In this document: positions 10,855 to 23,132 of the stretch, in pieces
Layout of the letters: every line of letters begins with the position of its first letter
Position numbering within the stretch: position 1 is the first letter of the stretch
NCBI GenBank assembly: GCA_001414485.1
Contig: LLEY01000096.1
Location: 124,001 to 188,000 of the forward strand
Origin: Calycina herbarum
Lineage: Eukaryota > Ascomycota > Leotiomycetes > Helotiales > Pezizellaceae
DNA length: 64,000 bases
Direction: 5' to 3'
The notes under the pieces: generated by a model
What the model was told of the DNA's origin: nothing
Database searches by the model: none
The model's input: the letters and a program-made list of their open reading frames with translations, nothing else
Position numbers and translations under genes: made by a program

Positions 10855-12344
10855 TCAAGGCAAGGCAAAGTCAAGCACAACCACCCTCTTCACCTTTCCA
10901 GCGGTCCTGGTGAAAATCGACAACAAATCCGATGCCTCCAGCAATTGCACATCTACAAGTGGTTCGCCATCATATCCATCACCATTCCAGATCTGCTCAA
11001 AACTTGCATACCCATTGTTTTTCTGGCTCCGCAATATGCTCAAACTGGAATCAGAGTTTCCTGGCAAGATGAGATATACATTGCTCCTTCTATCGATGCA
11101 AATCTTCGCCCTCGAGCCGGTCTCTGTTGGTTGCGACGAATACTCTATAGTCTTCTTCGTCCAATTCCCTTTCGAGAGTCAGTCGCATTATCCACGAAAG
11201 CTGAGCGATCTTCCTACCTGCAACATCCCGGTGGTACACCATCCAGTGCTCAGAAACCCCAACTGGACCAGGCAGCAACTCACGGTTGAGGGCCCAGAAT
11301 CCGCCATCCCCATCCGCGGCTTGACCTTCCTGGTTCAAAATACCGCTTCCCATGGGTATATCGAAGACACGAACCCCATCCGCACCTGGCATGATCGAGT
11401 TTTGCGCACCAAAAGTTTCATTTCCTTGTATGGATGCCAGTATTCTACCGGCTGAGGCTTTCCAGGTCTTGCCCAAATCGTCGGAGAATGCATAATTGAG
11501 ATCATGGTTGTTGCAGGGTCCGTTTGGCCCTGCTTGCTGCTTATGCGCATTTGGATCTAGTAACTCAAAGGCCACGAAGTTACGGTAGCACCAGGAGACG
11601 TGTACTCTATTCAGGCGGTAGTCGAATCCGTTCACGTAGGGGTTATTTTTGACGCCCGTGAGGTATTGTCCAAGATATGTGTACTTGTGGGTTGCCGATG
11701 AGTATCGATACAATACATCAGACCCTTCCCCAGCTCTGTCAAGGTCAGCCATGCATTAATGTTATGATCAAGGTCCCTAACTTACTGGCCAATTCGATAG
11801 GTCAGAAGGAGGTCTCCATCAACGTTCAAAAAACGAGGATAGCTCACTTCCTTCATAATCTCACTCGATTCCAGACTTGGTAAGAAATCCTGGGTTTCTG
11901 TGAACCGGGCTGTTGACCAGCTGTCACCCTCTTCCAGTTTCGAAATTCGGTACCTCAGTCTGCGGACTGTCAATGGGCTTGTCAAAAAGTACCTGGGTGC
12001 TCTTACTTATCACAATGGTGATCAAAAGCCAAATGAATAGTTCCATCCCCCTTGCAAACCCCAACAGATATTGTATTATGGCCATCATCTGCTGTCTGCT
12101 CATAATCTCTGAATGTTAACTTCTCCCACGTTTCTGCTCTCAGTCCAGAGTCCACTGTTCGTCGAGCAAGATTCACATAACAAACGCTGTTGTCCGCATT
12201 TTTCATCTCTTCTGTGTAATATACCGCGTATTGCCATCCATTGATCGTGGTTATTGCATTTTGTTGAAAACTATTCGCGTTGATCCGATGGGTTTTACTT
12301 CTTGGGTCCTCTCCTAGGTCACTGATTAGGGGTTCTTCAAGCAT
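10855..12344 (-). CDS. BNR_4-like (beta-propeller) protein
   Basis: Looks like the BNR-repeat family PF15892, a beta-propeller group that includes some polysaccharide-lyase relatives. The substrate of the fungal members is not known to me. Four exons: 12344-12007, 11959-11786, 11735-11218 and 11168-10855, giving 447 aa. Introns of 47-50 nt start GTAAGA, GTAAGT and GTAGGA. Family-like pieces are NTISVGVCKGDGTIHLAFDHHCDKLRYRIS, split across intron 1, then SYPRFLNVDGDLLLTYRIGQ, HVSWCYRN, DLNYAFSDDLGKTW, and VYLILPGNSDSSLSILR in the last exon. No signal peptide is visible at the chosen ATG (MLEEPLISDLG), so it is either cytoplasmic or a first exon has been missed. It is divergent from the sugar transporter (623 bp apart), which would suit a carbohydrate role, but that is speculative. 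Confidence 0.75.
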
Positions 12345-12967
12345 CTTTTCTTGAACTTGAAATCAAAAAAAGACAAATATGTGATATAATTCCCCGTCCT
12401 GGTTTGCGCAAGTGTGTGATCAATACAACAAGTAGCATTGTACCTCGGTCCCTTTAAAAAAAACACTCGCTTTCCCTATAGCAGAGATAGGGCCACGCTT
12501 ACCTTCCAATCCAAAAGATCTTCCACCTATCCCATCAGGCAGATATGCGCATGCTACCATGAAAACCAAAAAACGAGACGCACGTCTCCCGTATTGGCAA
12601 TCCCCCCCGCAGTATCTGCCGGATCCCTAGACCCCGCATTTGCTACCCCGAAATCCACTGTGATTGGCAAGGGGGTCTTGCGCACCAATTGGATTTTTGT
12701 TTTGGGGGTTGGTTTAAGCTTACTGCTCTGGGTATTTTTGGTTATGATCTTGGGGTTGGGGTTGGGGCTGGGGCTGGGGGGAAAATGGCAAGTGATAGTT
12801 TTTCGTCGGGGGTAGCTGGGGATGAGGGGACCCCGCATGGGTGGTTTTTATCCGGGGAATGGTACGCAGGTACCTTGTTGTTTTTCTTATCTTAGAGGGT
12901 CTTTTTATTTTGTCCTTTTAATTTCACCTTTCTCTTGTTTTGTTATCTCAACATCGAGACATCCAAG
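12345..12967. promoter_or_regulatory. Divergent promoter of BNR_4-like gene and sugar transporter
   Basis: A 623-bp region between two start codons. It contains a G-rich tract at 12752-12781 (listed separately). Open frames inside are short and low in complexity. Confidence 0.4.
12752..12781 (+). repeat. G-rich tract, potential G-quadruplex
   Basis: Five runs of at least four G separated by TT or CT, making a 30-nt (GGGGYT)n tract. This meets the usual G-quadruplex pattern. It lies 187 bp before the transporter start codon. Confidence 0.7.
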
Positions 12968-14971
12968 ATGATGTTTCTCAACAGCAAGAGCAGCAAGGTC
13001 GACAGGACCGCCCTCGCGGAAGCCTCTCACCTCAATAACAAAGTAGGACCATGGTGGAAAGACAAAGGACTCCTCAAATTGAATTTCCTGATCTTCATTC
13101 CGATTATGAGCGAGTATGTTCAAGGTTATGATGCGAGTTTAATCAATAATGTTCAGCAATTGGCTGTTTGGCGAAAAGGTACCTCGTCCCCTTCTACTTC
13201 ATTCACAATTTTCGAAGCATGAAGCTAATAACCCCGCCATTCTAGAATTCCATAACCCAGCCGGATCCCTTCTCGGAATCTTGAGCGCAAGTTACTGGGT
13301 TGGAAATGTCATTGGAGTAGGCTTCATATCACCACTCAGTGATAAATATGGCAGGAGAATGGCAATGTTCTTCGGAAGTTTGGTTTGTATCCTTGGTACC
13401 GCTTTATGTACCGGGGCTGTGAATGCCGGTATGTTTATTGCGGGTAGGTTACTGCTGGGGATTGGTGGGGTTGTTGTTGGTGCTATTGGGCCTGTAAGTT
13501 TTATCATTTTGAGGAGTGGGAGTGAGAGATGGAAAAGCTAATTGTTATAGGTACTCGTTGCTGAATTGGCTTATCCTAGCCAGCGTGCTACTGCAACTGC
13601 TTTATCGAATACTCAATATTCGATGGGTGAGTTTTGCCAGCCCTTCAACTCAGTTGATGGAAGACTAACTATTTCTAGGTGCCATTGTTGCGGCGTGGAT
13701 CACTTTTGGTAAGCCAAACTAAATTGAGGTATTGAGTTGATGCTAATGTCATGGTAGGAAGTTTCCGACTCAATTCAACTTGGGCATGGCGAATCCCATC
13801 TATTTTCCAGGCACTGCCTTCTGTTCTTCAAGCGATTGTAAGTTCACTTCCTGTTTCAAAGTTCTCGGCATCAGGGAGACATGCAATTGAGATTTCATAT
13901 CTATTTCAAAAGCCAACTTTCTCCACAGGGAATCTTCTTCCTCCCCGAATCTCCCCGCTGGCTCGTCAGCAAAGGTCGCGAAGAGGCGGCCCTCAACGTC
14001 CTAGCCCACTACCACGGAAATGGCGACCGAGAAGATGCAGTCGTCCAATTCGAATACCAAGAAATCATAGGAACTATCGAATTGGAAATGCAAGCTGCGA
14101 AGACTACATGGGGTGATATCTGGAGAGGACCAGGGAATAAATGGAGAATCTTTATTATGATTTGGTTTGGAATTTGTAAACAGTGGAGTGGAAACGGGGT
14201 TGTGTCTTATTATTTACATACTGTGAGTTGGTCTTGAGAAGAGACTATTTGGGGTGATGCTAACGCGGTGTAGATGCTCAATGATGTTGGGATTACGACG
14301 ACGCTTGATCAGACTTTGATTACTGCCACTTCTCAGATGTTTTCTTTCGCTTGTTCAGTAGCATTTGCTTTCCTTCCAAGCCGTGTTGGAAGAAGACCAC
14401 TATTGTGAGTCTTACTCCCTATCTTTTCTCAAACAGGCAATTGACTTCCCAATCCAGACTGTGGTCCATGGCAGGAATGTGGGTAGTTTTCACCATAATA
14501 ACAATCCTCACCGGTGTCTTCACAAAAACTCACTCCAAACCCGCCTCATACGCCTCCGTCGCATTCATCTACCTTTACTCAGGCGTCCATAACCTCGGTT
14601 GGACCGGGGCCATGATGCTCTACGTCGTAGAAATCCTCCCTTATTCTATGCGTGCCAAAGGAATTTCACTTTTCTGGCTTATTACTGGGATAGCGGGGGC
14701 CTTCAATACTTATGTTAATCCTATTGGTTTGAAGAGGTTTGGATATAAGTTCTATTACTTTTATGTTGTGTGGATTGCGGTGGAGTTTGCGGTTGTGTTT
14801 TGGCAGTGTCCCGAGACTATGGGGACGAGTTTGGAGGATGTAGCGCTTATCATTGATGGGGATGAGGCCAAAATCAGTAAGGTAAATCCTGTTGCTGAGG
14901 CTCTGGGAAGGAAAGAGGAGAAGGAGATTACAAACCAGGCGGTTGTGGAGCATGTTGAGAAGAGTGGGTAA
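12968..14971 (+). CDS. MFS sugar transporter (hexose/lactose permease-like)
   Basis: Plasma-membrane sugar:proton symporter of the major facilitator superfamily, sugar-porter family. Eight exons: 12968-13178, 13246-13493, 13551-13626, 13679-13708, 13758-13837, 13929-14222, 14274-14404 and 14458-14971, giving 527 aa. Typical signatures are seen: GYDASLINNVQQL in the first helix, SDKYGRRMA between helices 2 and 3, the central PESPRWLVSKGRE, and RVGRRPLL in the second half. The loop after PESPRW contains an Asp/Glu-rich helical piece as in lactose permease-like fungal members. Exon 4 is only 30 nt. Two adjacent ATGs open the frame; I use 12968. The transported sugar cannot be told from sequence. 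Its divergent neighbour is the BNR_4-like gene. Confidence 0.9.
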
Positions 14972-17900
14972 GGGGGTTGCAGGGGACGAACTTGCTATTC
15001 GGGATGTTGATTTTCAGTTTTTGCAGAATCCTTGATATCGAGGTGGTGCGATGAGAGCGGAACTAGCTCTCGGTCTTCTCTCTTCAATGAACGATCAATG
15101 CACTTATTCTAAAATCGAGACATAATTGAGACGATTAACCGAAAACTCGGCACTATCCATTGCTGATCTTCTAGATGGATGTAATAAGACCTACTTCGTA
15201 CCATTGATTCGTCTCATCTTAAAACTGCAGTGTCAGTTGTACTCTGATGTGTTATGGGTATAATCTGCTGTATTGAAAATTCTTACCAGTACTTCGCACA
15301 CCCAGTCACCCTGTTTCGGTTGCAGATTTCATCCTCAAGCTTTTTCATGACCCACGCTTCTCAGCTTATGTACTTCTTCGCAACAGACATTATCTTGCGT
15401 CTCGAAATTGGATGATGCCTTGCGATTTAGATAGCGCCAAATACAATTTAAATGCTACTAGGTTCTACGAACCACTGAAGCAATAAATACGAGCCTCTTT
15501 TCGAATCGCTAAACTTCTAAACCTCTAGACTTAGGTTGTTTTGTGACGGATAATTCCCATGTATTTCTAGATTACCGAGTGTCCAGAAAACTTCCACTAC
15601 AAAAGCCATTATCCGAAGCATAAAAGCAGCAATCAAGGTCCAGAGCTGGACTTCTCAAATCATATGAGGTTAAAAACTAGAAACTAGACACAGAGATTGA
15701 GTTATAGGTTATAAAAGAAAAGGGTTGCAGGAACTAGATTTTCCACATTTTCACTTAGGAGAAAGGACAAGATTTGATGACAGGAGCCTTTGGGATTTTG
15801 GCAAAGGACGAGTGATCTACCAATAGACAGCTTCTCTCGACACCAAAATCACGGACTCAATCATCTAAGAGAGAGAGAGAATTTAAGTAAAAAATAAGCT
15901 AAAAGCGTAGCTTTGGAAACCCTCTCGTACTTCTTGCTGTCGAATGCTTTCATATCATCGAAAGCTTATTAAAATTCTTAACCTACACTATAAACCCTCC
16001 ACCATTCTTTCCTCAGACAACACAGATGCATTAGATTCAAGGAGCATATCTATACTAAACAAAAGCTAGCTAACACGACACTTGTCCAACAGTGAATCAA
16101 GGGTTCCAGCGAGGTATATGTTGGGAAACCGAGTTCTGGGTTCGTGGTATCAATCTCCGCTAAAAATCTCTTTTGCTCAACAGTGATAAATTCGTGAAGG
16201 TACACGCGCTCTACTACTACAGATCTCACTTGTTTTATTTCCTTGTCTTAGTCAGACTATTGCGGAAGCGGAGAGGCACTACCCTACATACCCTTGATAA
16301 ATTTTAGTCTTGAACACTGAATTTAAAAAACATTTCAAATTTCGATCGGAAAATGATTATAAATCGATCTCTAAAATCTAAATTTACCCTTGGAACGCAC
16401 CATTGTCATTTTCTGATGTTAATTTACATCTTTCTTTACAAAGTCAAGGGTAAGATCGCATAAGACAATATATACTTTGATGTATGCTTCTTGAAAATTT
16501 TCAAGGGGGAAACTTCTTTCGGAGTCTTTGATAGACAAAAGGCAACGATGTGCTCTTGCCTGTGAAAAGAACACTCTCGAGTAAAACTTGAGGACTTTCA
16601 GAATTTTAATTAGTCCTGCTAACACGGAAAGTCCCATATACTCTTACCACAAGCTCAACACCCCACTTCAGCCTAACATTTTTCTGGCCTGGCAATAATA
16701 TTAAACTTCCTATCATCAAACTGCTGTCCACAAAATCCCTTCCCGAGCATTCCGCAACCGTCCTTAATAGAACCAATATATTTAGCAATCAAAAGCCATT
16801 CCACAGGTATGACAACGTCGCTCTATATTCACATATTAATTTTCTACGGCCATATGAAATAGGATAATCTACTCACATCATTGCAAATAATAATCGAAGC
16901 ATGACCTATACAGGAAATTGACCGACAAGTGTGGGCGTGAGCTAGAGTTAAAGGATTTGGCATATGTAGGAAATGATCGAGGGCCAAATCGAGATCTTGT
17001 TTAGTGGTTTGGAATCAACCATGTGCGTCTGCCATTTCTGAGCAGCAGAGCAGGTTTGCCTGGTTGGCTGGTTAGAACGAGGTCCGAGGACTCAAAGAGA
17101 AGAGATCCGAAATACCCGGCCGCGGCGTGTCACGCTGAGACCGCGTTCGCCGACTGTAAGTTGTGGAAGTTCGGAAATCATGTTACCTGTGGGTATTGAG
17201 TGGCTCCCGTTGCGAAGTAAGTGTTGTGAAAGGTGAATTTGAAGGGAAGTACCTACTAGACTGACCCACCAGGCAAGGATCCAAATGACGGGGTTAAAAT
17301 CCATGGTTATGGAATTGCTTGTGAGGTGGGGATGTTGTGACTCGTGAAGAATGAAGAGTAAACAAACGATATTGAGAGGGTTGAGTTTTGGTTCAGTGAG
17401 TTTCTGCTTAGCTACAGAAGGGTTTGTGGCTCGTGAGGAGTACGCAAGTGATGTCGATAGGTTCGAGTTCGGGTATGAGCTTATTGAACTTGGATGATTC
17501 TGTGTTCGTTGAGGTTGAACAGTTGAGAAAAGTACAAGCCTTCGAACTGAAGGGGAATTGTTTTGAAGACAGGTCAATGAATCCAGTCTTGTGAATTGTT
17601 ATTCTCTGGTTTCACTTGAATCTTCTTTTATTCAGTTCTTAGCGGTAGTGAAGACGCCGCCGAGTAAGTGTGATGATTCAAATCAGTACGTACATATGGC
17701 TTTCAGTGGCTGCTACATTTGTTGTGTTATTCGCAGCCCAGCCCCGGCTGTTTTCTCGATGTAGGTAGAGATAAGTTTTACTAAATATAGCTTTTGGCAG
17801 AAATAGGCAGTTATAGGCAAAACAGAGAACATTACCCTTGCTTTTCACCTCTTCAAGTGACGGTTGAGCGTTAATTCACAAGGTGAATAAACACTTTAGT

Positions 17901-18430
17901 TAATGTTTCATGTCAAAATGAATTATTCCGGGATAATTAAACTGATTGTGTTTGGTAACACTTTATTATTCTAAGCCTCCGACCAGTCAGTGTTGAGAAG
18001 CCGAATTATTCAGGGGCCAAGTCCCTAAGCGAGCAACTCCCGTCTTCACCCTGCTCTCCAATCACACACCAAGCGAGAGAAGTAGGAATGAGTATTCCCA
18101 GAAGTGCATTTCCAGCCTTCTGATTCAATTGACACATGATAAGGCCTAGAGAAGAGCATCACTGCACAGAAAAGTCGCACAGCATAGTGAGATAAATGCA
18201 AGTCAGCACCTCGTGAACTCTAATTGGTTGGATAAGCTTCCGGTGCGACACCACAATGTTGGCTTCGGCAGGAGCGTAGCATTTAAAACATCCATTCGTT
18301 TCCATGGCACTATGACTTGATGCCCAAGGCTGAATGTGAGACCGAAAAATTTAACAGTGAAAATTGACTTAAATGAGGCTGTGGCCGTGACCTTACCTCA
18401 CCACCTTTTGACTACTGTTCAATTGCAAAT
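14972..18430. other. Gene-poor AT-rich region
   Basis: About 3.5 kb with no convincing gene. Open frames are all under 165 codons and lack recognisable content. The longest (17092-17577, minus) contains MDFNPVIWILAWW, followed by a possible intron that does not restore a frame. There is a short (GA)n run near 15870. I cannot identify transposon ends or RNA genes. The right end contains the promoter block of the following paralogue. Confidence 0.5.
18196..18283 (+). repeat. Conserved promoter block, copy A
   Basis: An 88-bp segment 148 bp before the start of paralogue A. It is nearly repeated at 20662-20748 before paralogue B; about 75 of 87 positions match by eye. The longest exact core reads GTGCGACACCACAATG. 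It is either part of the duplicated unit or a constrained control element. Confidence 0.8.
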
Positions 18431-19934
18431 ATGGCTCATAATACGTGCCTCGGAATACCTATTGACCATCGGCTGCGAAAATTCATTGGTATTCCAAAAG
18501 GAGATACGAACCGAAGACATGGAGACCACATTGAGAGATTCTCAAATTTCGCTGACTGGTGGAGGGACGAGAAGGGATATTCGAAGATATCAATTGAAGA
18601 AAGGGAATTTGGGCGCTTTTTAGCCTCCCCAGAGACTCAAGGAGGTCTTGTATTGATCTTGGAAAGACCCTCAGATGTGCAGAGTTATTCCGATGATCTA
18701 GAGGAAACCATCAAAGCCTGCCCTTCCCTTCAAGCAATAGATGAGATATTCTCCTGCATCTCCAAAGATAGGGACTCGATTAAAGACATAAGCGTGTTTG
18801 ATTTTTACCCACTCATGGCGGCACAACTCAATCAACCACTCAATCGAAATCTAGCACAGGATACCTTTCTCGGGATGATCAGAGAGAAGAAGCCAAAGGT
18901 CACGTTGTGCTGTTCTAGCAGATCAACCGCCAAAGTTGCACAGTTTGCCAGTCTTGGTGTTGGGAAGTCTTTCCGCGTACCGGAGACCATTTTCGAGGGT
19001 TCTTTCAAAACATACCGAATCAACGCTTTCCATCCGAGTTACGCAGTCAATCGTAATCCGACTTACAGTGTCTTCCGCGATCTTCTTCTTCTCGAATTTG
19101 CTCATGCCTATGGAATTCTAGCCGATAAATGGACCGAAGAACCTTGGATGGGAGACCTCAGGAAGAAAGCCTTGCAACAGACGAACAGTTCTCAGGGAAA
19201 GCGATGCCTTTTCAAGAAAGAAATAGGTGAGCCCCAAACTGCATATATTGTTATTGCGGCATTGGTATAGTTTGCTGAACCCTTTAATTTACCCAGACCA
19301 AATTCGTCGACCGATTGAGCATCTGCTCCATGGCACCAAGAGAATAGCAGAGCTCAGTCGGATTTTGAAGGAAACAGAATGCTTTGCTTTAACACCTAAA
19401 GGGGCTACCATCGATTACGACTACATCGTTAAAATCGATTTGCGGAGCGTGTTATGCGATATATCCCTAGTAATCAAGAATTTCTCCGAAATGCCGGAGG
19501 ACAAGAAAGAGCCAACCTTCGAGGAAGCAATCGAGATGGAACTCCTAGAATTTCTACACCAAACCTTCTCCTGCTTCTTCAAGACAGAGCAAAAGAAGCA
19601 AAGGTTTGCGGCTTCAACTCCTGGTCTATTTATTCTTGAATCCCCGGCAGTACGACAGAAAGACAATTCGCTTCCCCACCAAATTTGGAAAACTTTCCAT
19701 GCCTTCTACCAGCAATTGAACGACACATTTACAGCAAGCAAAAACGGGAAGTTTAAGTGGGACTTATCACTACAGGGACGTTGCTTCTTGGATCTCAGTA
19801 TTGAACTAGAAGATGCGTTGGCCGAGTGGATTCCGAAACTGCTTCCTAACAGCGTAGGGGTTTCTGGCGTTCCGAAGCCACTTGCCTGGCCAGTCAAACT
19901 CGCTTCTTGTCGCCCCAAGGTTGAAGCTTCTTAG
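18431..19934 (+). CDS. Tandem paralogue A, unknown fungal protein
   Basis: Not recognised. Exons 18431-19226 and 19297-19934 (70-nt intron, GTGAGC..CCCAG) give 477 aa with no signal peptide or membrane span. The N-terminus is MAHNTCLGIPIDHRLR. A central strand-like piece PKVTLCCSSRSTAKV is followed by INAFHPSYAVNRNPT and SVFRDLLLLEFAHAYG. The second half is helical and acidic, with CDISLVIKNFSEM and LFILESP. The same motifs recur in paralogue B in the same order, and both genes have one intron at the corresponding place. The hydrophobic strand and the later HPSYA are faintly like the core of the uracil-DNA-glycosylase fold, where an HPS motif follows a strand. That is a weak resemblance and not an assignment. 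Confidence 0.75.
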
Positions 19935-20882
19935 GAAACGGTCACAGTTTTAAATTAGCTAAATATGAGTCTATACTCGGAGTTCATTAGTTTATCGGAA
20001 CGAATGTGCACATCGTTTGTACGCGAGAAGAACTGAGAACTTTTACACTCGCTTAAAAAGGAAGTGGTTCGTTCGTTCTATGGTGTTCACCAATTACGTG
20101 GCCTTTGTTCGGTTTTAATCTACAATCAATATACAATATATATTCATCCTGCCATTCGATGCTAAAACCGAGTGGTTCAGGGCGACCAGAGCTCTAAGCG
20201 AGGGTTGACCGTCTCTATTCCCAAGCCTTAAGCGAGAGGGATGAGATGAAGTGAACTGTGATGAGAATTGTTCAATCTCAGTCCATCGATTTTCACCTCC
20301 AGTTGTATCGTATCGCCTCCAACCACGGTTGGTCTACTCAAGTGCGACACAAACAACGAATGCATCACCACAGAAATTCTTCTCGTCACAAAAACTTCAC
20401 TCTTCCACCCCAATAACATCTCCAATGAGACAATTGAGAACGCGTAGCGATGCCAGAAGCTTTCAATAAAAGCCATATGGTTCGATCTCCTACAGTACAC
20501 AGTACTGTACACTATGGCGGTGGGTTTTTTCATGCTCGGGTAACCACACCGTCGTATACTATCGCCTGACGATTCCTATCTCAATTTTTTACAACCGCTC
20601 ATAACTTCCCACCAAAGCGACACCCATCAACACAAATTCCTCCACTAAACGGACTCCGCGAATGCAAGTCAGCACGTTGTGACCTCTAGTTGGTTGGGTA
20701 ATCTTCTTGTGCGACACCACAATGCGGGTTCGGCAGGAGGGTAGCATTGAAATCAGGTCTAGATTTTGCTAAATTGGCGCCCAAGGCAGACCGAAGAATA
20801 TAATGGGCGACATAGTAATAATTGAGGCTTCCGCAGTCCTGTTTCAATTTCAACTCCTTTTTGGCACCCTTTTGCTTAGAAG
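19935..20882. other. Spacer between the tandem paralogues
   Basis: Holds the 3' flank of paralogue A and the promoter of B, including promoter block copy B (20662-20748). No gene is seen; short open frames on both strands have no content. Confidence 0.5.
20662..20748 (+). repeat. Conserved promoter block, copy B
   Basis: Counterpart of the block at 18196-18283. It begins ATGCAAGTCAGCAC, contains the same GTGCGACACCACAATG core, and ends 135 bp before the start of paralogue B. Copy A differs by roughly a dozen substitutions and one single-base gap. Confidence 0.8.
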
Positions 20883-22396
20883 ATGGCTCGAAATACATGT
20901 CTTGATATCCCCATCGACCACCGCTTGAGGAATAAAATCAATCGTGTACCTGACAGAGCTTTTACCCAGGATCTAGGAAAACATGTCGACACTTTTTCAC
21001 AGTTCGCTCGTTCCCGTGGCGTCTCACTAAACGAGAGGACCTTTGGAGAAAACCTGGCATCTCCCCCTACCAAAGGGAGCTTGTTGGTTGTTCTAGCTCA
21101 ACCTGCACCTTCACAAGAATACAACTCAAACTTCGAGGACACGGCTCGGATGTGCGTAACCCTTCAGGCTACTGATGAACTACTCAGGGCCACATCCAAC
21201 CAGTCGAAAATCTACTAAATACAAGCACTTTCGACATGTTGCCACTTGTGACGGAGAAATGCGAAGCAACGGCGGATTCCCAGAGGACATTCACAACTAT
21301 GACCCTCCAAAAGAAGCCAGTCGTAGTGCTCTGTTGTTCGGGTGGCATGAAGGGCCTCCTCGGAAGTTCATCCGAGTTTACCAGCATCGGTATGGGAAGA
21401 ACCTTCAACACACCAACCCAGGAATATGATCCCCATGCCTATCGAGTGAACGCCTTCCATCCAAGTTACGCCATGTATTACCATCCCACTTTTAGCGTCT
21501 TTCGCGATCTCCTTGTTCTCGAGTTTACTCATGCTTTTGGTGTTCTACGAGGCGACTGGGTGGAGGAATCTTGGATGGGAACTCTCAGAGAGGAAGCTGG
21601 GCAACAGGCAAAAGCTCTCGCACAAGGTATATCTTTGACTCCACACTATACTTCACTGTATACTTAGCTGACCAATCCAGGCGTGCAAGTCGCGGGCCAG
21701 TGTCTAGTGCATGGACTCAAAAGGATAAGGGAACTCCGCATGCTTTTGACAGATACAAACTTCTCCAATCTACTCCAGGGAGTTTCCGCTGGCTCGCAAC
21801 TCCATTATTCACACATCATCAGTGAACGTCTAAGGAGGATCTGCTGCGACATCTCGTTGACATTCCGGTGGCTTTCTGACAGAGAAAATAACAGACTGAC
21901 AACCTTCGAAGAGACACTTAAAGAGGAACTAGAAGAGGAGCTTCGAGAATTACTCGAAGACGCTTCCCAATGTATCTGGAATAAACCCGAACCCCAGCGA
22001 AACTTAAGATCCTTTACCACAGGTGTTTTCATTCTCCATCCATCGGATGCACAACCAAAAAGATACAACTGCCTCGCCCATACAATTCGACAGTGTTTCA
22101 GACAACTCTTTCAGGGATTGAACGACTCTTTTCTCACCGACAAAGTCACCGCGAGCGCGGAGGTGGCAAGCTTTAGCCGGGATGTAGAACAGCGGCGGAG
22201 GTCGTTCGAAACACTCAGTACTCAACTCGAAAACACATTGGCGGAGTGGACTTCGAGACCAAATTCCAACCATGTATCTTCTTCTCCGTTCATGCCAAAG
22301 GTCTATACTTCCTCTTCCAAATCGGGGTTCGCACATTGTCCAGAGGATGTGGCTTCTCCTGAACTGATTAAACAACTTGAGGGATTAAGTCTGTAA
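20883..22396 (+). CDS. Tandem paralogue B, frame-disrupted
   Basis: Second member of the unknown family, about 40% identical to copy A by eye. The first frame runs from ATG 20883 (MARNTCLDIPIDHRLRN) to TAA at 21216. The family sequence continues in another frame from about 21203 (VENLLNTSTFDMLP), through VVVLCCSGG, VNAFHPSYAMYYHPT and SVFRDLLVLEFTHAFG to 21626. An intron (21627-21680, GTATAT..TCCAG) leads to the last exon 21681-22396. One missing base near 21201-21205 explains the break; restoring the frame would give about 486 aa, compared with 477 in copy A. Alternatives are a sequence error, a recent inactivating deletion, or removal of a 23-nt segment (21203-21225, GTCGAA..ACAAG with CTACTAA inside) that would also restore frame but is very short for a spliceosomal intron. 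The rest of the frame is intact, so decay, if real, is recent. Confidence 0.7.
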
Positions 22397-23132
22397 GGGG
22401 ATTAAGTCGAAGAGCTTCCTTTAGCAATTGAAAGAAATGTACGTTTCACCAAGGGGGTGTTATTGTTCTTGATAATGGTTTTGGTAGCATGGCTGAGTGA
22501 GACTATATCCCACGGAGCTTGGTCCTGTTTACTTTCAGTGTTTTGGATAGAATTGGTGAAGACGGTTGAACAGTCACTGACTTAGAAAAAGAGGGGGTTC
22601 CTCTTGCTTTCCTTGAGGAGTCACAATTCTAGTTCATTCACTAGCAATTCAAAATCGTGGATTATCATCCCACCTTTGTGGAGTCAGATTTACGGCTTCC
22701 TTTTAACACACTTTTCAGAATCAAACTCCTAGGACCAAAAAGTAATGAATCAAGTAAGTCCGCGGTACACCACAGGATGTATATAGAGTCGAAATTAAAA
22801 AAAGGAGTAGTCTTATTTTTAAGCAACTATAAACACGCACCCAATCCCCATCCTATTTCCCCATGAGATCGCCACCCATCAGACGGCCAAGAATATAGCC
22901 AATGTCCATAATGTAAAGATATCTTATATCATATGCCGACATATATCCAAAAAATTGAGACCGAAAAAAACCCAAACCCAAAATCTTGCAGGATATAACA
23001 ATATCAAATGATGAACATAGTAGAAAAATAATAACGCCAGTACCCTAGACTCTCAAATACGCCTCTATGTGTTTGAAAAAGAAAAGTAAAATCAACCCCT
23101 CAAAATTTCCTTTTCCCCGCGCACTCGTCGCG
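22397..23132. other. Intergenic between converging genes
   Basis: AT-rich 3' flanks of paralogue B and of the zinc-binding protein gene. No coding or RNA feature is seen. Confidence 0.4.

Noticed and set aside
17450..17480. GGTTCGAGTTC, resembling a tRNA B box
   Set aside because: No A box or cloverleaf can be formed around it.
17092..17577. 161-codon minus frame with MDFNPVIWILAWW, possibly a small membrane or secreted protein
   Set aside because: The only obvious intron (GTCAGT..CACAG) joins to an immediate stop, and the rest has no recognisable content.
21156..21203. Intron GTAACC..ACCAG to explain the frame break in paralogue B
   Set aside because: Its length is a multiple of three, so it would not restore the frame, and the sequence inside aligns with coding sequence of copy A.
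18431..22396. Assignment of the tandem family to uracil-DNA glycosylases
   Set aside because: Only a faint strand plus HPS resemblance exists; the catalytic motif A is not visible.
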